Source: Cinclus cinclus (taxonomy: Eukaryota; Chordata; Aves; Passeriformes; Cinclidae). Taken from it: 64,000 nucleotides of DNA. Made by a program: the position numbers and the translations under genes. The notes beneath the pieces were generated by a model. It did no database searches. It was not told the DNA's origin and saw only the letters and a list, made by a program, of their open reading frames with translations. Shown in pieces: positions 50,131-63,559 of this stretch (positions within the stretch are counted from its first letter, which is position 1; each line of letters opens with the position of its first letter). The stretch is from the NCBI RefSeq assembly GCF_963662255.1, contig NC_085047.1, positions 105,394,181-105,458,180 of the forward strand, in the 5' to 3' direction.

Positions 50131-50167
50131 GAAAAAAAAAAGAAAGAAGGAAGGAAGGAAAAAAGAG
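50131..50167. repeat. Polypurine tract, A-run then (GGAA)n
   Basis: An uninterrupted A/G stretch: ten A, then GAAAGAAGGAAGGAAGGAA and further A/G. Confidence 0.92.
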
Positions 50168-50707
50168 TTGAATGAGAACGACACTACAAAAATTACATAT
50201 TTTTCACATTTTTAAAATTTTTATGAAAGATATTTTACAGTATTAAAGAATGATAATTCTTAGAAAAATCACAATTTTTTCAAATTTACAGTAGAAGTTG
50301 GTTTTTTTTTGCTTTCACATCAATGACATATGACTAGTTTTTCTGAACATTTAAATTGAGTTGACTGAGATATTATTTTCTCTTTCAAATAATCTCATAC
50401 ATTATTCTGACTCTTACTAGGATCCTTTCAGTTTGTGAAAAAATGATAAAATATCTATTTTGATTCACTTTGACAGGATGGAAATTATGATTCATTAGGA
50501 ACTTTACCTGTCTGTTTTACCTGTCCTTTCTCACTGGAAAAGTAAAACTGAGTAACTTTGTGTCTAAAGAGTTGCAAATTATAAATTTATTATTAATTAG
50601 TCTCTTTTTTTTTTGTCTTCCTACAACCAAAACCCAATCACAAATATCAGAGATGCTTAACATATTTCCGCACATATTCAGTGTGATATTTGTTAATATC
50701 TTTGAAT
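50168..50707. other. AT-rich noncoding DNA, nothing recognised
   Basis: A 105-codon plus frame (50560-50877) starts here and ends inside the CR1 copy that follows; its C-terminal third is translated CR1. Confidence 0.5.
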
Positions 50708-50884
50708 GTGACTTAGAACAGATTATTCAGGGAGGTTGTGGAGTCTCCATCATTGGAGATATTCAGACTCTACCTGGACATGGCCCTAAACAACCAGCTC
50801 TAGGTGAAACTGTTAGAACAGGTGAAGCTGGACCAGGTGATGGCCAGAGGTGCCTTCCAACCTCAACTCTTCTGTGATTATGAA
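50708..50884 (+). mobile_element. CR1 LINE, short 3'-end copy
   Basis: The 3' terminus of a CR1 in sense orientation. It begins at about GTGACTTAGAACAGATTATT, then GGGAGGTTGTGGAGTCTCCA (50732), TTGGAGATATTCAGACTCTA, CCTGGACATGG, CTAGGTGA, and finally TGCCTTCCAACCTCAACTCT and TTCTGTGATTATGA, which is the worn octamer tail. Well preserved. Confidence 0.94.
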
Positions 50885-53130
50885 TATACAGATTGGAATC
50901 AATGGAAATAAAAGAATAATAATTTTTGTCCCACTCAGATCCACCTTCACCCCACCTGCACATTTCTATCTCTGCAAGTAGTTGATCAAGTAAGGCAAAA
51001 TCAAAAATGGACATTCAAAATTTAGTCTGTTTTGGGAAAGGAGAAATAATCCTACTGTGATCCACCCTCGTACATCACTGTGACTCCACTGAAAGGAACA
51101 GAATTAAAATGGAGAAAAACTAATACAATACACTGATAAATAAAGCCTATGTGTTTATAAGAGGAAATTTATTCATATCTTATGCCTTTCATAATTGATC
51201 ATTACTCAGAATAAAATATCACACTGAAAACCCTGTGGATGGAATTGATCCTCTGGCTTTAACTGTGTTGGATTTTCTCTGTAACTAATAGATTTGAACT
51301 CTATCAGCTTCTTCTTCATTCCCCATTTATTGCTTTTTAGTTGTGTTTGCCAATTCTGCAGTACTGTTTATTAGGGCACTCTTGTCCTTAGTGTAGTACC
51401 CTCACTGTATCCTACAGTACCTAAAACATCTCTGAGAGATTTATTGCTTTCCATGGATATGCAGATAATTTAGCGGGATTATTTTTGTTTTGATTGTGGA
51501 TATATATAATGCAGTTCTAAGTTTCATGTGTTCAGAGTAGTGTTTCCTACAGTAGATGAGTAAATGTGTCGTATTATTTTACAGTTGTGTATAGCTGGAG
51601 TACTCAACATTTCCTTGAAATGCACTAGCGGGAAGGGACATGATTTTAAATAATATAAATGTCTAAAAGCACAAAAAAATGCTAAAGGACATTACCACTT
51701 TTGCAGATATAAGGAAGAAGAAAAGCTGCAAAATATATTGAAAAGTTTTAATCACTTCAAGAAAAGCTCTGATATTTTTGAATATCAGAATACTTTTGAA
51801 AAATATTTAAGGGGAAATAACAGCCACCAGAAAACTTGAAACTTGTTTTTTTTTCCCTCTGTGTATTGGCATTTTGTCAATCCTTTTCACTTGTTTTCCT
51901 ACAGCCTATAGGCTCTTATTTTGTTTAACATACCTCGATAGGAAAGCAGGCTTTTATTCTTAAAAATTCCTTCTTGAAAATATGTATATTGCTTGCTCAT
52001 TAATTTCCATTTTAGCAAGAGTATGTTCACATATACAATAAAATCATAAATTAAATTAATTTTTAATCTTCTGAAAATTAATTACCCTTCATTATCTGGA
52101 AGTTCTGTCTCTATGAATGAATGAGCAAATTATATTTCCTGTAAGTTATTACAGGACACTTTATTTTGGCTGATCCAACCAACCAGCACAGTCTTCTAGG
52201 AGAAAGAGAACATTTCTTTCAAAGCTGAAGATAAAACATCTGCCAACCCTGCAAGAATTAGGAAGAGTTATTAAGTACTAAGGGTCTCTGATCCCGTGCA
52301 AGCTTGAACCTGAGTGGCAAATAGGGCCTTACAAGTTAAATAAAGGGTGAAGGAAATTGATACCTGTTCAGCAGCTTTAAAGCACACCCCTCAGGAGAAA
52401 AGGACACTATTTATTCTGATATATTACATTAATTTTGATAGGAACCACCAAAACTGTGTAACACTGTGATTTACTAATCTTTCAACTTAATTGAGAGGTT
52501 TTTTTCCCAAAGAAATCGGGAATAATACAAGAAAAGTAATTCTTCTGATATTCGAGCCTACTAATCAATTTTATTAGAATGTAAGCTGAAGTATTTAGGA
52601 GTGTTCAAAGTGGTTTATCTTTCATCATATCGAAATTAATGGTGAAAAAGCAGATTTATCCACTGTGATGCATAAGCGTAAGTGATGCCCCTTTCAGGAA
52701 CCAATGTCAGAATCAGCTGAATCAAGACACTGATATGAGGACAGTAACTCAGCATTTCTCCTGAGGAGGTGCACTCTCACACCAAACTTTTAAAGCAAAT
52801 GGTGATGCTGATTTGCTGCTGTCACAGAGGGGTGGAGAGGAAATAAAGCAGCAGAATCAGTCCTCTCCTTGCACCAGTACTGTGAGGGAAACTTTGGGGT
52901 CTAGAGGTTTCTGAAACATGAGCTTCTGGGTTTTTCTGAGTGTGGAAAATCTTTCTGGGAGGCGGGACTAGCTGTACACTGCTCCTGGACCATCGAGCAA
53001 ATACACACAAATATGTACAAAATGTATTTTGTGTAGAAAATGCTCAGGCAATGTATCTCCAAAGATCATCTCTTGGAAAGCCAGGTTGCAGATCTCTTTC
53101 TATCTGAAATAAATTCTAGCTGAAATAAAT
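50885..53130. other. AT-rich noncoding DNA, nothing recognised
   Basis: Frames up to 83 codons only (50763-51014 minus overlaps the CR1). No transposon recognised. Confidence 0.5.
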
Positions 53131-53192
53131 TGATTAAAAAAAAAAAAACAAACAAAAAAAAACCAAAACTAAACCAAACCAAAACCAAAACA
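53131..53192. repeat. A-rich low-complexity tract, (AAAC)/(CCAAA)-like
   Basis: A12 followed by AAAC and AACCAAA variants. A 73-codon frame begins in it as poly-Lys and is not a gene. Confidence 0.88.
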
Positions 53193-54969
53193 CAGGTATC
53201 AGAAGTAAGAGAGCAAGTAATTATGTTTCTAATTGTGTTAAAAAGAACTCCAAAACCTTACTTTACCTTTTGCTTCTATGTATGTGTGAGTATGGTTTGT
53301 TCATATAGAGGAAGACTAAAATGTTTTGAACTACCAGAGAAGAGAGACTGAAGATGAACCAGTTACATCAACTCATACCTGCAGGAGTCATTTTAGTGGA
53401 GAGCAGTCAGCCCTCAGATCAACATTTTTTTGCCTAATACAAGGTATAGGTAGCACTGAGATCTTAGGTCTCTGAAACTCAGATCTACTGGATAAATTTT
53501 CAGTCATAGGAAATTTGAAGAAAAAAACCTCAAATTATTTCCCCTCTCTTATGTTATCCTGGAACAATTTTCACATGGTGCTTGGTAAATAATTTACTTC
53601 AATATAGTTTTTCCAGAATTTTCTATTTAGGAAATAACTCAAAATTGCTCCAGAGAAGGAAATTGAATCCATTTTTTAAATTTATTTATTGCATAATGCT
53701 TTAATGGGCATTGGGGAAAGGTTTCATTTTCTCATTTACCTGGAGGAGTCTGAGCTCACTTTTTTCATCTGACATTTCTGGCCATCACAGGACTCAAAGT
53801 TCTATTTGTAACAGCTGTAAAATTGCAGACAATTTTAGCAGATCTATTTGATCCTGCCCTATATAATTTGTCTAATCAAGTGATAATCTAGACTAATTCA
53901 TAATTGTAAACAAATACAATTACAATAGCATAAGTGTCCAGTGTGGCAAAAAGCACAAAAAGAGGAACGTGATGTATAAAATATTTTCTAAATTTCACAT
54001 AGAATTCTGCAGGAGTTGGGGACAACTCCCTTTGATAATCAGATCACAAAACATTGCAAAGGCAAAAGACATTAAAATTGCAGTGTGCAGCTGTGTACTT
54101 CATTTATTATCTATCTGAGATGGAGGTGAGAATCCCCAAAATACCAAGGACCATAATCACCATGATCATTATTAATCTTTACTCAGCAGCTGCACATAAG
54201 CAGACACACACACACGAAACTTTCTTTTGGCACCTGGTTAAGCCCTTGTGTTGATTCAGGAATTGGAGAGAAGGCTTATAAGCAAGTAAATAGAATAGTT
54301 TCAATTCTTCTAAATATGGAGGATTTTAATTTGCCTTAAGATGGAAAACATATTTAATAGTTATGGGGTTATTTTTATACAGTGAAAAATTTACTGGATG
54401 TTCTATCATACAGCAGGTATGAGATAAATTGCATATTTATTTATTATTTTTATAATTTAAAATATACCTGGTTCAAGATCAAAATAAAAAATTCAGTGAA
54501 ATATGGGAAATTATTTTTAGAAAATTTTAAGATTGTTCCAAAGAGGAAAGTTAGGATGTCTGTACAGAACAGATACAAGATGGGAAGAAGTTAGTGTGCA
54601 TTTGCTACCAAGTAAAAAGCAAATTCAATCTGGAAAACTTCTTGAACATAAGCAACTCCAAATTTTATTTTAATAGATTCAAACAGAAAAGAAAGCTTCT
54701 ACTAAGGTACAGAAATTCATACTTTATCGTGTAGGTAATTAGAAGGATGAAAAAACCCTGAAACCATGCAGAGGAAAAATGAAATTGAAGAAGAAAGTTT
54801 ACCTATCCTTAACTTCTTGACACACATCTGCACAATCTGTATTTGTCTGGTGAAATGTACGATTTGAAAAGAACTCATAATTTGCACATGAAAGAAAATT
54901 CAAATCTTCTCTTTTTTCCTCCCTTAAATGAAATAAAACAGCAAGCACCATTTACGGAAGAACCTTAGG
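53193..54969. other. AT-rich noncoding DNA with a short (AC)n
   Basis: An (AC)6 run lies at 54204-54215. No exon or dispersed repeat recognised. Confidence 0.5.
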
Positions 54970-54996
54970 TTTTTTTTTGTTGTTTTTTTTTTTTTC
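54970..54996. repeat. T-rich tract, T9 GTTG T13
   Basis: Homopolymer T runs separated by GTTG. Confidence 0.85.
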
Positions 54997-55536
54997 CATT
55001 TAGAATTTTTATTGATCTCTGGAAAGATGAGGCAATGATTTTTCTCCCTATGACAGCAGGTCCTTCCTTCCAGGGACACCAAACTCAGATGATGAACTTA
55101 ACCATCTGAACCAGTGAGTTTATTTATTGAAAAGGAAGTCTGATGGAAAATTATCTTTGGAGTACAACTTGAATACTGTGAGCAATACAGTCTATAGCAA
55201 CAGACAAAAGTGGAACAGCTACTGAGATTTTGTTCAGCAGTCATGCATTTTTAGGTAGTTAGTAGGGATTTATGAACTTGTAGTGACAAAAATGCTTCTA
55301 TTGATTTGAACTACTCAAATATCTCATTGTAATACCTGTGGAAATCAGGAAGATCCTGACTTGGGCAGCTAAAACTTTTGGCTGTTCAGGGATCTCTGCC
55401 TCATTTATCTCTTTTTGTTTCTTAGAAAAGTTGAGGGGTTTACCTGTAAAATGGGGAACACAGAAGACAAAATTTCATTTTCTAATGTTGTGCTGCCACC
55501 CGAATGAACATAGATGCCTGAGCTGGAACTCCATCA

Positions 55537-55538
<2 letters not shown>
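54997..55538. other. Noncoding DNA preceding the poly-A run
   Basis: A plus frame (55338-55601, 87 codons) runs straight into the poly-A and ends in poly-Lys. I do not recognise the 63 or so codons before it and cannot relate them to an mRNA 3' end. Confidence 0.45.

Positions 55539-55597
<59 letters not shown>
55539..55597. repeat. Uninterrupted run of 59 A
   Basis: A perfect homopolymer preceded by CCATCAAT, so that AATAAA forms at the junction. It could be a recent poly-A tail of a retrocopy, an expanded A tract or an assembly artefact. I see no matching direct repeats on the two sides that would prove retroposition. Confidence 0.95.
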
Positions 55598-55599
<2 letters not shown>

Positions 55600-58500
55600 G
55601 AAATGGAATTGCAGCCTGAACCTCTTTGATAACACGTTCAGTGACTTTGGGATGCAGAAGCACAGGCTGAGAAATCTAACATTTGATTAAAGTGTTCTCT
55701 GCAAGGTTTGCCTGGTCCATGGATGAGCCAGCAGTCCTTTGATTATGTGACTGTTCAGTGTAGTGTCATGACTGGGGCGAAGGCACTGAGGAGATGATGA
55801 GTGGGTTTGGTGTAGGAGAATAAGATGGGGAGTTGATCCATGGAACTATGGTATTGTTATTTTTTATTATTTTTGCATATTTTTATTATTAATAATCTTT
55901 GTGATAGAAGTGCTGGCTGCTCCAGAGAGCTCAGCTTTGGTTCATTCTGCTGTGGTTACTTCTCACCTTTGGATGACTTTCACTGGCACCTTGCTCCTCT
56001 CCAGCTCTCAGAATTATTTCCATTTTTGAGCCTCCACTCTTTTGCTGGGGTTAGCTTTTTGTTCTCTCTGAGCGCTAGCAATTCTGGCTGTGTTGTGTTG
56101 AATTCCTCTAAATTTATGACAAATTTCATCATCTTAGAAAGCCAGGGGAAATTTTCATAATCATAGAGAGTGGAAGGAACAGTCTGCTTCTCTCTTGACC
56201 ATAACACAGTTTCATTTGAGGGCAGGATAATAGTGACATCGTTGCTATAATTTATTTACATCAGTGTGAAAAACATAGCTTCTAACCAAATTCATGGTGT
56301 GACTCTCTTCCAAAGAATAGCCAAGACACTGTCGGAAAATGAGGGTAAAATCCTCCATGAGAAGTGTTCAGATATTTTCACTAAGGCATTTTGGTGGGTA
56401 TACATTGCTAGAATTTAGCCACTATTTGGTATGTTTACAAGAATGTGCCCCTTCCAATGACAAGGATTTTACCTCCATAATGGAATATCCTGTCCAAAGA
56501 AGAGAGAGAACATCCCACAGCTTAAAGCATAAAATAATCAATAGCTTAGTGGTGGAGGTCTTCCAAAATGCAAGTGACCTATATTCTTGCTGGATACTGA
56601 CTTGAAAAGAAGCCTCACCAGTCTAATCAGTGTCCTGTAAGATGCTCAGGTGTAGCTACACAAAGAAGAGAAAAAATGCCCACCTTTTCTCAACCTAGTG
56701 GGAGTTCAGAGGGACACTTAGTGCACCTTTAGTGCAGTGTCCCAGCTGGTTCCTGCTTACTACCACACTCCTTGCCAAAGTCACTTGGCAAGATAAGAAA
56801 TGTATCTTCTACAACTGACAATTTAGGACTCTATTTACAATGAAACATCTGCAATTTAGTGGTAAAGCATTCTGTATATTCTTGGAAGCCAAACTACCCG
56901 TGTGGTGACAGGCATTCAAGGAATTTGCCATTGAAAATGATTTTGCAGTGCCTAGAAGTGTGGTATAAGAGCTTATGTGTCAGAATACTTGGAGTCAGTT
57001 TTACCACTTCAAACATATAAGGGGAAAATATTTTAATATATTATATATAAGAAAGGAAAATATTTATGAAACATATTCTTTTATCATTAACTCTTTATAT
57101 ATTGCTCTTTTCTATCTTAAGGCTGAATAAGCATCATTTGCCTTTTAAAAACCATGTTCGCTTGTTGCTTCTTCTTGGACTGTGTGACATTCCACAGTGA
57201 AACGACGTTCAGATAATTTTCTCTCTACTCTTCCTAAATTTCTTAAAAATGTCTTTATTTTGTACCCTAATTAGCAAATTCCTTGCCTAAGACCTTAGCA
57301 TGTGCTCCCCTTTTAAAAGAATAAAAATATTTATTTTGAAACAGACTTTACAGGGAGTCTACTGTGAAGTCTAAACACACCAGAAAACTGATTTGAAGAT
57401 AGGTTGCCAAGAATCCTCTAAACCTGCTTTGTTGTTATTAGGGAAACCACCAAAAAAACTGTATTTTTGTTTTGCTTTTCACTGTTTGAACTGCACAGAA
57501 GCAGGGTGACATTTAACCCTTCAACCTTCTAAATAGAATAAAGAGGGGGAAAAAATGTATCACAGAAAAGATCTTTGCAAGCTGCTCTCAAAATTCACCC
57601 TCTTCCTATGACTATAATGGCCAAACATTCCCATCCTATAGCCTTCCTCTTCCAGACCTTCAAGGTGTTTTGTGCTGCAAAATCTGGATCTTTACTATTT
57701 TACCCAAGGGGTATATTTTTTGAGGTACTGCATTTTGCTTTCAGCAGGTTTACAGTTTAGCATCACAGAGATCAATGCTGGATGAAAACAGCAGGCTATC
57801 TCTCCATGGATAACAAAATAATTCAGGGATTATACAGTGCCTTGTCATCACAGCACAGCACAGGTCATTCCCACCATTTATCACCACTAAAGGCAGGCAC
57901 CTCAGCAGCAGAACCTCGTGCTCTCATTTGTTTTGGTAGTAGGTATCACCTTTGACTGTGCAGCCGAATTTCAAACTATCATTACAAAACCATTACAACC
58001 CCAAATGGGACATTGTGAACCTATGCTTCATCCAGAGTAGCTTTCCTGAGCCCTCACAAAGATGAGAGCAGCAATATCAGTAATGTAAATAAACTGCTGT
58101 GCCAAGCCATCGACATTTTTATTGTGGGTTTCTTCAACCCAGTGCTTCTTTTCAGCCTGTCTGTGAGCACAAAGGGAACTCCTTTTTACACATTGAGAGA
58201 CTGGGGAGACTGTGCAAAGCTGCACCAAAGGTGCTCCTTTATGCAGATCATTATTGGTGCCATGCTATTCATTCTCCATAAGGCACTTTGTTTTGAAATG
58301 CCTTGAAGTCCTGAACCGTAGAGAACTCTCCCTTTGAGAACTCTAGTACCTGCAAAATCCATGAACCAGTCTTTGCCTGTTTTAGAAGCTTCACAGTGAA
58401 TTATACATCAGATTTCTGTTTGTGTAAATGTTTTATACCACTCTTCAATTGCATACACACTTTTAACTAAAAATAGTTAAGACAGACTAAACCTGATTTA

Positions 58501-59163
58501 ATGGATAGCCAGTGACATGTTATTGACATCACAAACTTCTGTGGAACACGTATTATGAATTTTACAGGAAAAAAATAATTTTCTTCTTTGAGTCTGAAAC
58601 TTTAATTTACTGACTCAACATAGTTCTTAGCGTCTTTTCAGCCAACTTCTTCTAAATGGCTCAATGTCAACCAGAGGGGAAAAAATAATAGTCTTTCTTT
58701 ACAGAAAACCAGAGATTTATATGTCTGTATCGAACAGAAAAAGCTATTAAATTCATCAACATGTTTCTTACTCAAAGCACAAAGAGCAGCATCACCCAAA
58801 GAAACTGTTTCATCACACTTGCTTAGAAAACTCTAACTCCTTTCTTATGAAAGTATGTTGATAGGATTGCAGTAAGAAATCTAAAATTTATATCACATTT
58901 CAAGCCAGGTAAAGGACCTACCCATATCATCTTAAGGAATTAATGCAGTTTGTCTGTCTGTCAGTGTACTTGCTTGAAGAGGGAAAGTTCTGCAGAGCCT
59001 TTTTATAAATTAAAGATTTTAGTTTTCCCAGAAAAATTATTTATCCAATTACACACCATGAATTACAATTTCTTTGGGGAAGATCTATCTGCATGGAAGC
59101 TACAGCTTCTTATAGCTGTGAACTCAGCCTCATGAATTTTACGTTCAGATTCAAAATCAAAGG
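55598..59163. other. AT-rich noncoding DNA, nothing recognised
   Basis: Frames up to 106 codons (55840-56160) have no motifs. A small hairpin lies at 56711-56743. The parts 55700-55830 and 57840-57930 are slightly GC-richer, without assignment. Confidence 0.5.
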
Positions 59164-59370
59164 TCATGTAAGGATTTTGGCTGGGGAATGCCTACTCATT
59201 GAATTCTGCGAGTGCCTTGGAGACAAAAGCCAGGACATAAAGTAGGCCAGACTCTGGTGCTTACCAGCATTATCTAAACATCTGAGCACATATATGTGAT
59301 GGAATGAGGCCATGCCTCCATAAGACTGATCCTTGTAGCGGTCAAATAAATTTACAGCTTTTACTGACAT
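59164..59370 (-). other. 68-codon open frame with a splice-donor-like site, unproven
   Basis: Reading on the minus strand from 59370, the first 35 codons have a protein-like composition and are followed by GCTG then GTAAGC (59264-59259), a good splice-donor consensus. Against it, an in-frame TGA lies three codons upstream of the Met and there is no convincing acceptor. I do not recognise any family. Most likely chance. Confidence 0.1.
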
Positions 59371-62186
59371 GTAAGATCACTCCTCCCGTGGCTAACATAA
59401 TCCTGCTGTGTGGCACAGCAGATTTTTTTTAAGGGTGAGTTTTCTATTCCTTCCTCAAAGAGGGACTCCTCATTATGAACTGTTCTTCAAAGAGACTGTA
59501 AGGAATGTACCTCCCATTCCTCTCTGGTCCTTCTGCAGGATGGTCCCTGGTGCATGTTCCCACTCACCTCATTGAAGGAGAACATTCAGCAGAATGAGGT
59601 GATGAAATAGGCTCCTGGAAATGGCATTGCACTTTCCAGATTTGCAAAAACTGTCACTAACCTTCCAGGAAACTTCTGTCTTTTTATTCATTCTCTGTGT
59701 AGGATTTGATGAAATTCTTGTGTGTTTTCAGCTACAAATATTTTCTCTTACTTTTGACTTCCAAAGTGTCTGCAAAACTTTCTGTCTCCTTAGTCAAAAA
59801 CAGCACAGGAAAATATTCAGAGAGAGAAGAGGATTAGAAGCAGAAATGAAGTAAATATTGTTTCATTCCATTGAAGGTGGCAATGTATTAAACAAGGTAG
59901 AAACATGTCTTCTTACCTGGAAATATGAAAAAAGATGTATGAAAAGAAAGTTACCTTTTTCATGAGAAAAATAAGTGTTTTCTTGCTTGCTATTTTCTGG
60001 TTGTGCCAAATGCTGAGAGACAGTTAAAAAGACAGAAGGTATTTACAACTCTGATGGAGGAGTAGGTGTTGAAAACGTGTGTGACTGCAAGCATGATGTG
60101 GTCTAGGCTGCTAGAGACTGTGTGAAATACTGTGCAAAGCAATGGCAGAGCACTGCTCACCCAGCTCTGCCAGCTCAGCTCTGCTCCTGACCGGCACTGA
60201 TTAACCCCTGGGATGTGCTCTGGGCTCTGGGTTCTGCCTCAGGAGGGCTCAGTTATCCTGCTTGAAGAATATGATTAATATTTCTATCCAATTTTTCAAG
60301 GGGGGGGGGGCAGGAGAAATGGATGAGAATAGATATGTATTTATTTCCATCTGATTCAGAAAAAAAAGATCAAGGAGGAAGGGTTCTGCTGGGGGTAAAA
60401 TGTATCCACAATGCAGCAGGTTTACTGAGGGACCTAAAATGAGATCAGATGCTTTTAATGTAATTGAGAAAAAAGACATAAACTCTTTCCTGTTATGTTA
60501 CTTCTGTCACTCAGGTCACTGCAGCAATAACAAGATACAGAGGAACTGCATGGAGCCTCCAGTCCCAGCCTCTGCCACATAAAATGTGTTCATTTATCTG
60601 ACACCAGGATTTTGAGTGCCTGGCATGTGCATATAATCTGTGATAAAGATTCTGAATACTTAAGACTAAGGGTTTTAGGGACAGTAAATGACCAGAGCTC
60701 CTAATCTGTTGAAAAATTTACAAGCAACAGACTATTTTTAAATGCTTGTAATATTTTCGCTTTACGTTTTTTGTGCTGTATTTTGTGATTGTTTCCAAGA
60801 GCTGAAAATTATACTTTTCTAGAGAAGGCTTAACATGGACATTTTATCTTTCCTGTTTGTCATTATTCCAGCTGCACTGAAACCCAAGAATATCCTGCAG
60901 TTTTTTTCCAAATAGATAAAGATAATTTAAATTAAATAATCAATGTGAATTTTCACATACATTTCAACATTTATGTAATTTTGGAAACTTTCTCCTGTTT
61001 TGTGGATATTTCCCATAGCATTGATAAGTGTTGCAAATGAGGTGTCATGGCAGGAGCTGTGCAATTCAGTGAAGCCTTAAAAAAAAGAGATTAATTACCC
61101 ATTTTACTTCTCAAACTACTTTCTCTTTTCTGTCCCCTTGCTCAGTTGAGTGCTTGCTATTTTTCACTGAAAGCTCTAGGAAAAATATCTACTTAATTTT
61201 AATAGAGAGCTCAGTTTGTTTAACTGATATATATAATCCTTGAAAGCAATATTGCCTAACTTCTGGAGTCAGCTGAAGGGCTGCATGATAATACTCTAAA
61301 TATATATATTTATCAGGAGCTTCCCATCAGCTTTTACCTCAGATGATCATGGCAATAAAATATTATGTTAGATTTATTTTCTTGAAAATACATACACTCA
61401 AAATGGTCGGCTCGAGGAATTCACATAAATAATTTTTAACATTACTTCAATGGTTAAATCCAAGCATAGCTGCAAGTGTAGCCACCTTCGAGAGAATGCT
61501 TCAGATGTGATTTACAATTCATCTCAAGTCCCAGGAAAGCCATCTACATCTGGTTTTACCAGTGCTTGTCCTCCTCCAATGCTCTAGTAATCTTGACATA
61601 AACGTTTGATAAAGATTTTAGCAAAAGTTCAGATTTATCAGATATGCGTTTATTTCAGGGATATTACTGTTTTAAAATGTCTACTTTGCATAGAGTTTTT
61701 ATGAGTTACTAAGGTAAATCTTTTTTGGTTCATTTCTGTTTTAATTTAAGGAATATTTTTAAGTGGATTAAACATCCTTTCTGTAACTCTACAGACGTCA
61801 CTGGAGTCACATTAGGGACATATTAAAGCTGTTTGTCTCATCAAGCGTCAGGGAAATATTCTTGGAAAATGCTTGGAATTCAATGTCTTTTGATACTGTC
61901 TGAATATTAAATATAAATTCCTGCAAAAAAAAACCTGGCCTGGCAGTACTCAGAATTTCATATCAGTGGATAATATGGAACCAAGAACTTAAAAAGATGG
62001 AAACAAGGCAGAAATATTATATAAAAAAACCCTAATAAATTAATAATTTTGAAAACAGAAACTCACAGTCTTTGTGTTACTGTAGTTTTGAGGAATTTTT
62101 CTTCCTTTGATACCCTCCCAAAGTATTGCATTTAGATTTTTAAAGCTTTAAAAAGACAATAAGCACAAAATTAAACAAATGAGGCT
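59371..62186. other. AT-rich noncoding DNA with a G11 run
   Basis: The G11 homopolymer is at 60300-60310. The segment 60110-60250 is GC-richer but unassigned. Frames are below 78 codons. Confidence 0.5.
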
Positions 62187-62404
62187 GGTTTTGAGTATCA
62201 GGAAACATTTTTGCACCTTGTGAGTGACAGAGCACTGACACAAGTTTCCCAGGGGTTTTGTCTCCATCCTTGAGGATATTCTAAAGCTGTCCAGGCAGGA
62301 TCTGGTGCAACTGGCCCCAGGAGACCCTTCTTGAGCAGGGTAGTTAAGATCAGATGATCCCCAGAGTTACAATCTCATCTCAACCACACTTTGATTGTGG
62401 GATT
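62187..62404 (+). mobile_element. CR1 LINE, 3'-end copy
   Basis: A sense-orientation CR1 terminus. TTTTGAGTATCAGGAAACAT is followed by GTGAGTGACAGAGCACTGAC, AAGTTTCCCAGGGGTTTTGT, CTCCATCCTTGAGGATATTC, CTGTCCAGGCAGGATCTGGT, GATCAGATGATCCCCAGAG and a tail TTTGATTGTGGGAT derived from the octamers. All blocks are in the normal CR1 order, moderately diverged. Confidence 0.92.
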
Positions 62405-63559
62405 GAAGCCAAAGATGATCCTAAACGAGGCACTTTGGCACAAATCTCTATTGCCTTAATGTTTCCTTTCCAAGAAAAGGAAAGTGAAAAGGACTTTGCT
62501 ACACAGGTGTGCTTTAACATTAGATTACAAGGTCAAGACTAATTAGAAAGAAATAATAAATTATTCCTTGAATTTGCATTTTTTCTTTTTTTATTTTTGG
62601 AGAACATGAGCCCATTAGAATCATAGCTCTCTTAACATTCAGTATTAACTGATTGTTCTGCCTCTGATTTTGTACAGAAAATTTGTACTGAGCCACATTA
62701 TTTCGACACTTTCATTAACCATTGAGATTTCTATTGCTTCAAAACTGCAATAAAAGCATGTTTCTTGAAATCAGCTTTGTAACCTGACAGCACAGGAAAT
62801 AAAACCTACAGTCTTTTACTTTAAAATACTGTCTCAAAACCAGCTTATGCATCTCTGCATTTCCTGTTCAACAGTTTTCATCATAAGACACAGCAAAAAT
62901 GTCTTCTTTAATTCTCTCATTATCTCACACATTTCTCCTATGGATGCTGCATATGAACTGCATATATTTAAGAAAACAAGGTCCATTTGGGGACTGTTTT
63001 TTCCCCAAAAAGTGACAAAAAATTTTATTTTCAAAATGCAATTTTTTCCTGAAACTCTTTACTCATGATCAATGTTTTCTCTACTTTTCCCCCCTAATCT
63101 CCTATGCTTTCTGAGTCTACAAGTTCTCGTGTTCTGCTCTGCCTTTGATGAATTGGAATCCTGAAGGTATCTCTGGTGATGAGAAAAGGAAAGCTCTATT
63201 TCAATAGCTTTTTCATTGAAGATATTTCAACAGCAAATGCAATTGTATACAAACAGAATTAGTAGAATAGAAAATTTTCCTAACATACAACAATCTTCTG
63301 AAAAATTAGCATGTCTGAAATTGTTCTAGCAAAACAATTTTAACTGGATAGGAACTTGCTGAACACATTCTTGCTCATGAAGAATTCAAGAAGTTATTGA
63401 ACCACACTATTACCAATGCTTGCACCTCTGTCTTGTAAAAATTTAGGAAATGGAGTCCCCATTTTCTTGGTTAAATGCAAACACAGATAGCCCTGGGACC
63501 ACTGAGTCTACCCCATTGTACTTGATGTATTTTCTCTCTGTCTAAGAGTCCAGGAGAAT
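62405..63559. other. AT-rich noncoding DNA, nothing recognised
   Basis: Frames of 62-73 codons are open on both strands at 62834-63068 without motifs. Confidence 0.5.

Noticed and set aside
55338..55663. Frames ending in poly-Lys (plus) or containing poly-Phe (minus)
   Set aside because: Translations of the A59 run.
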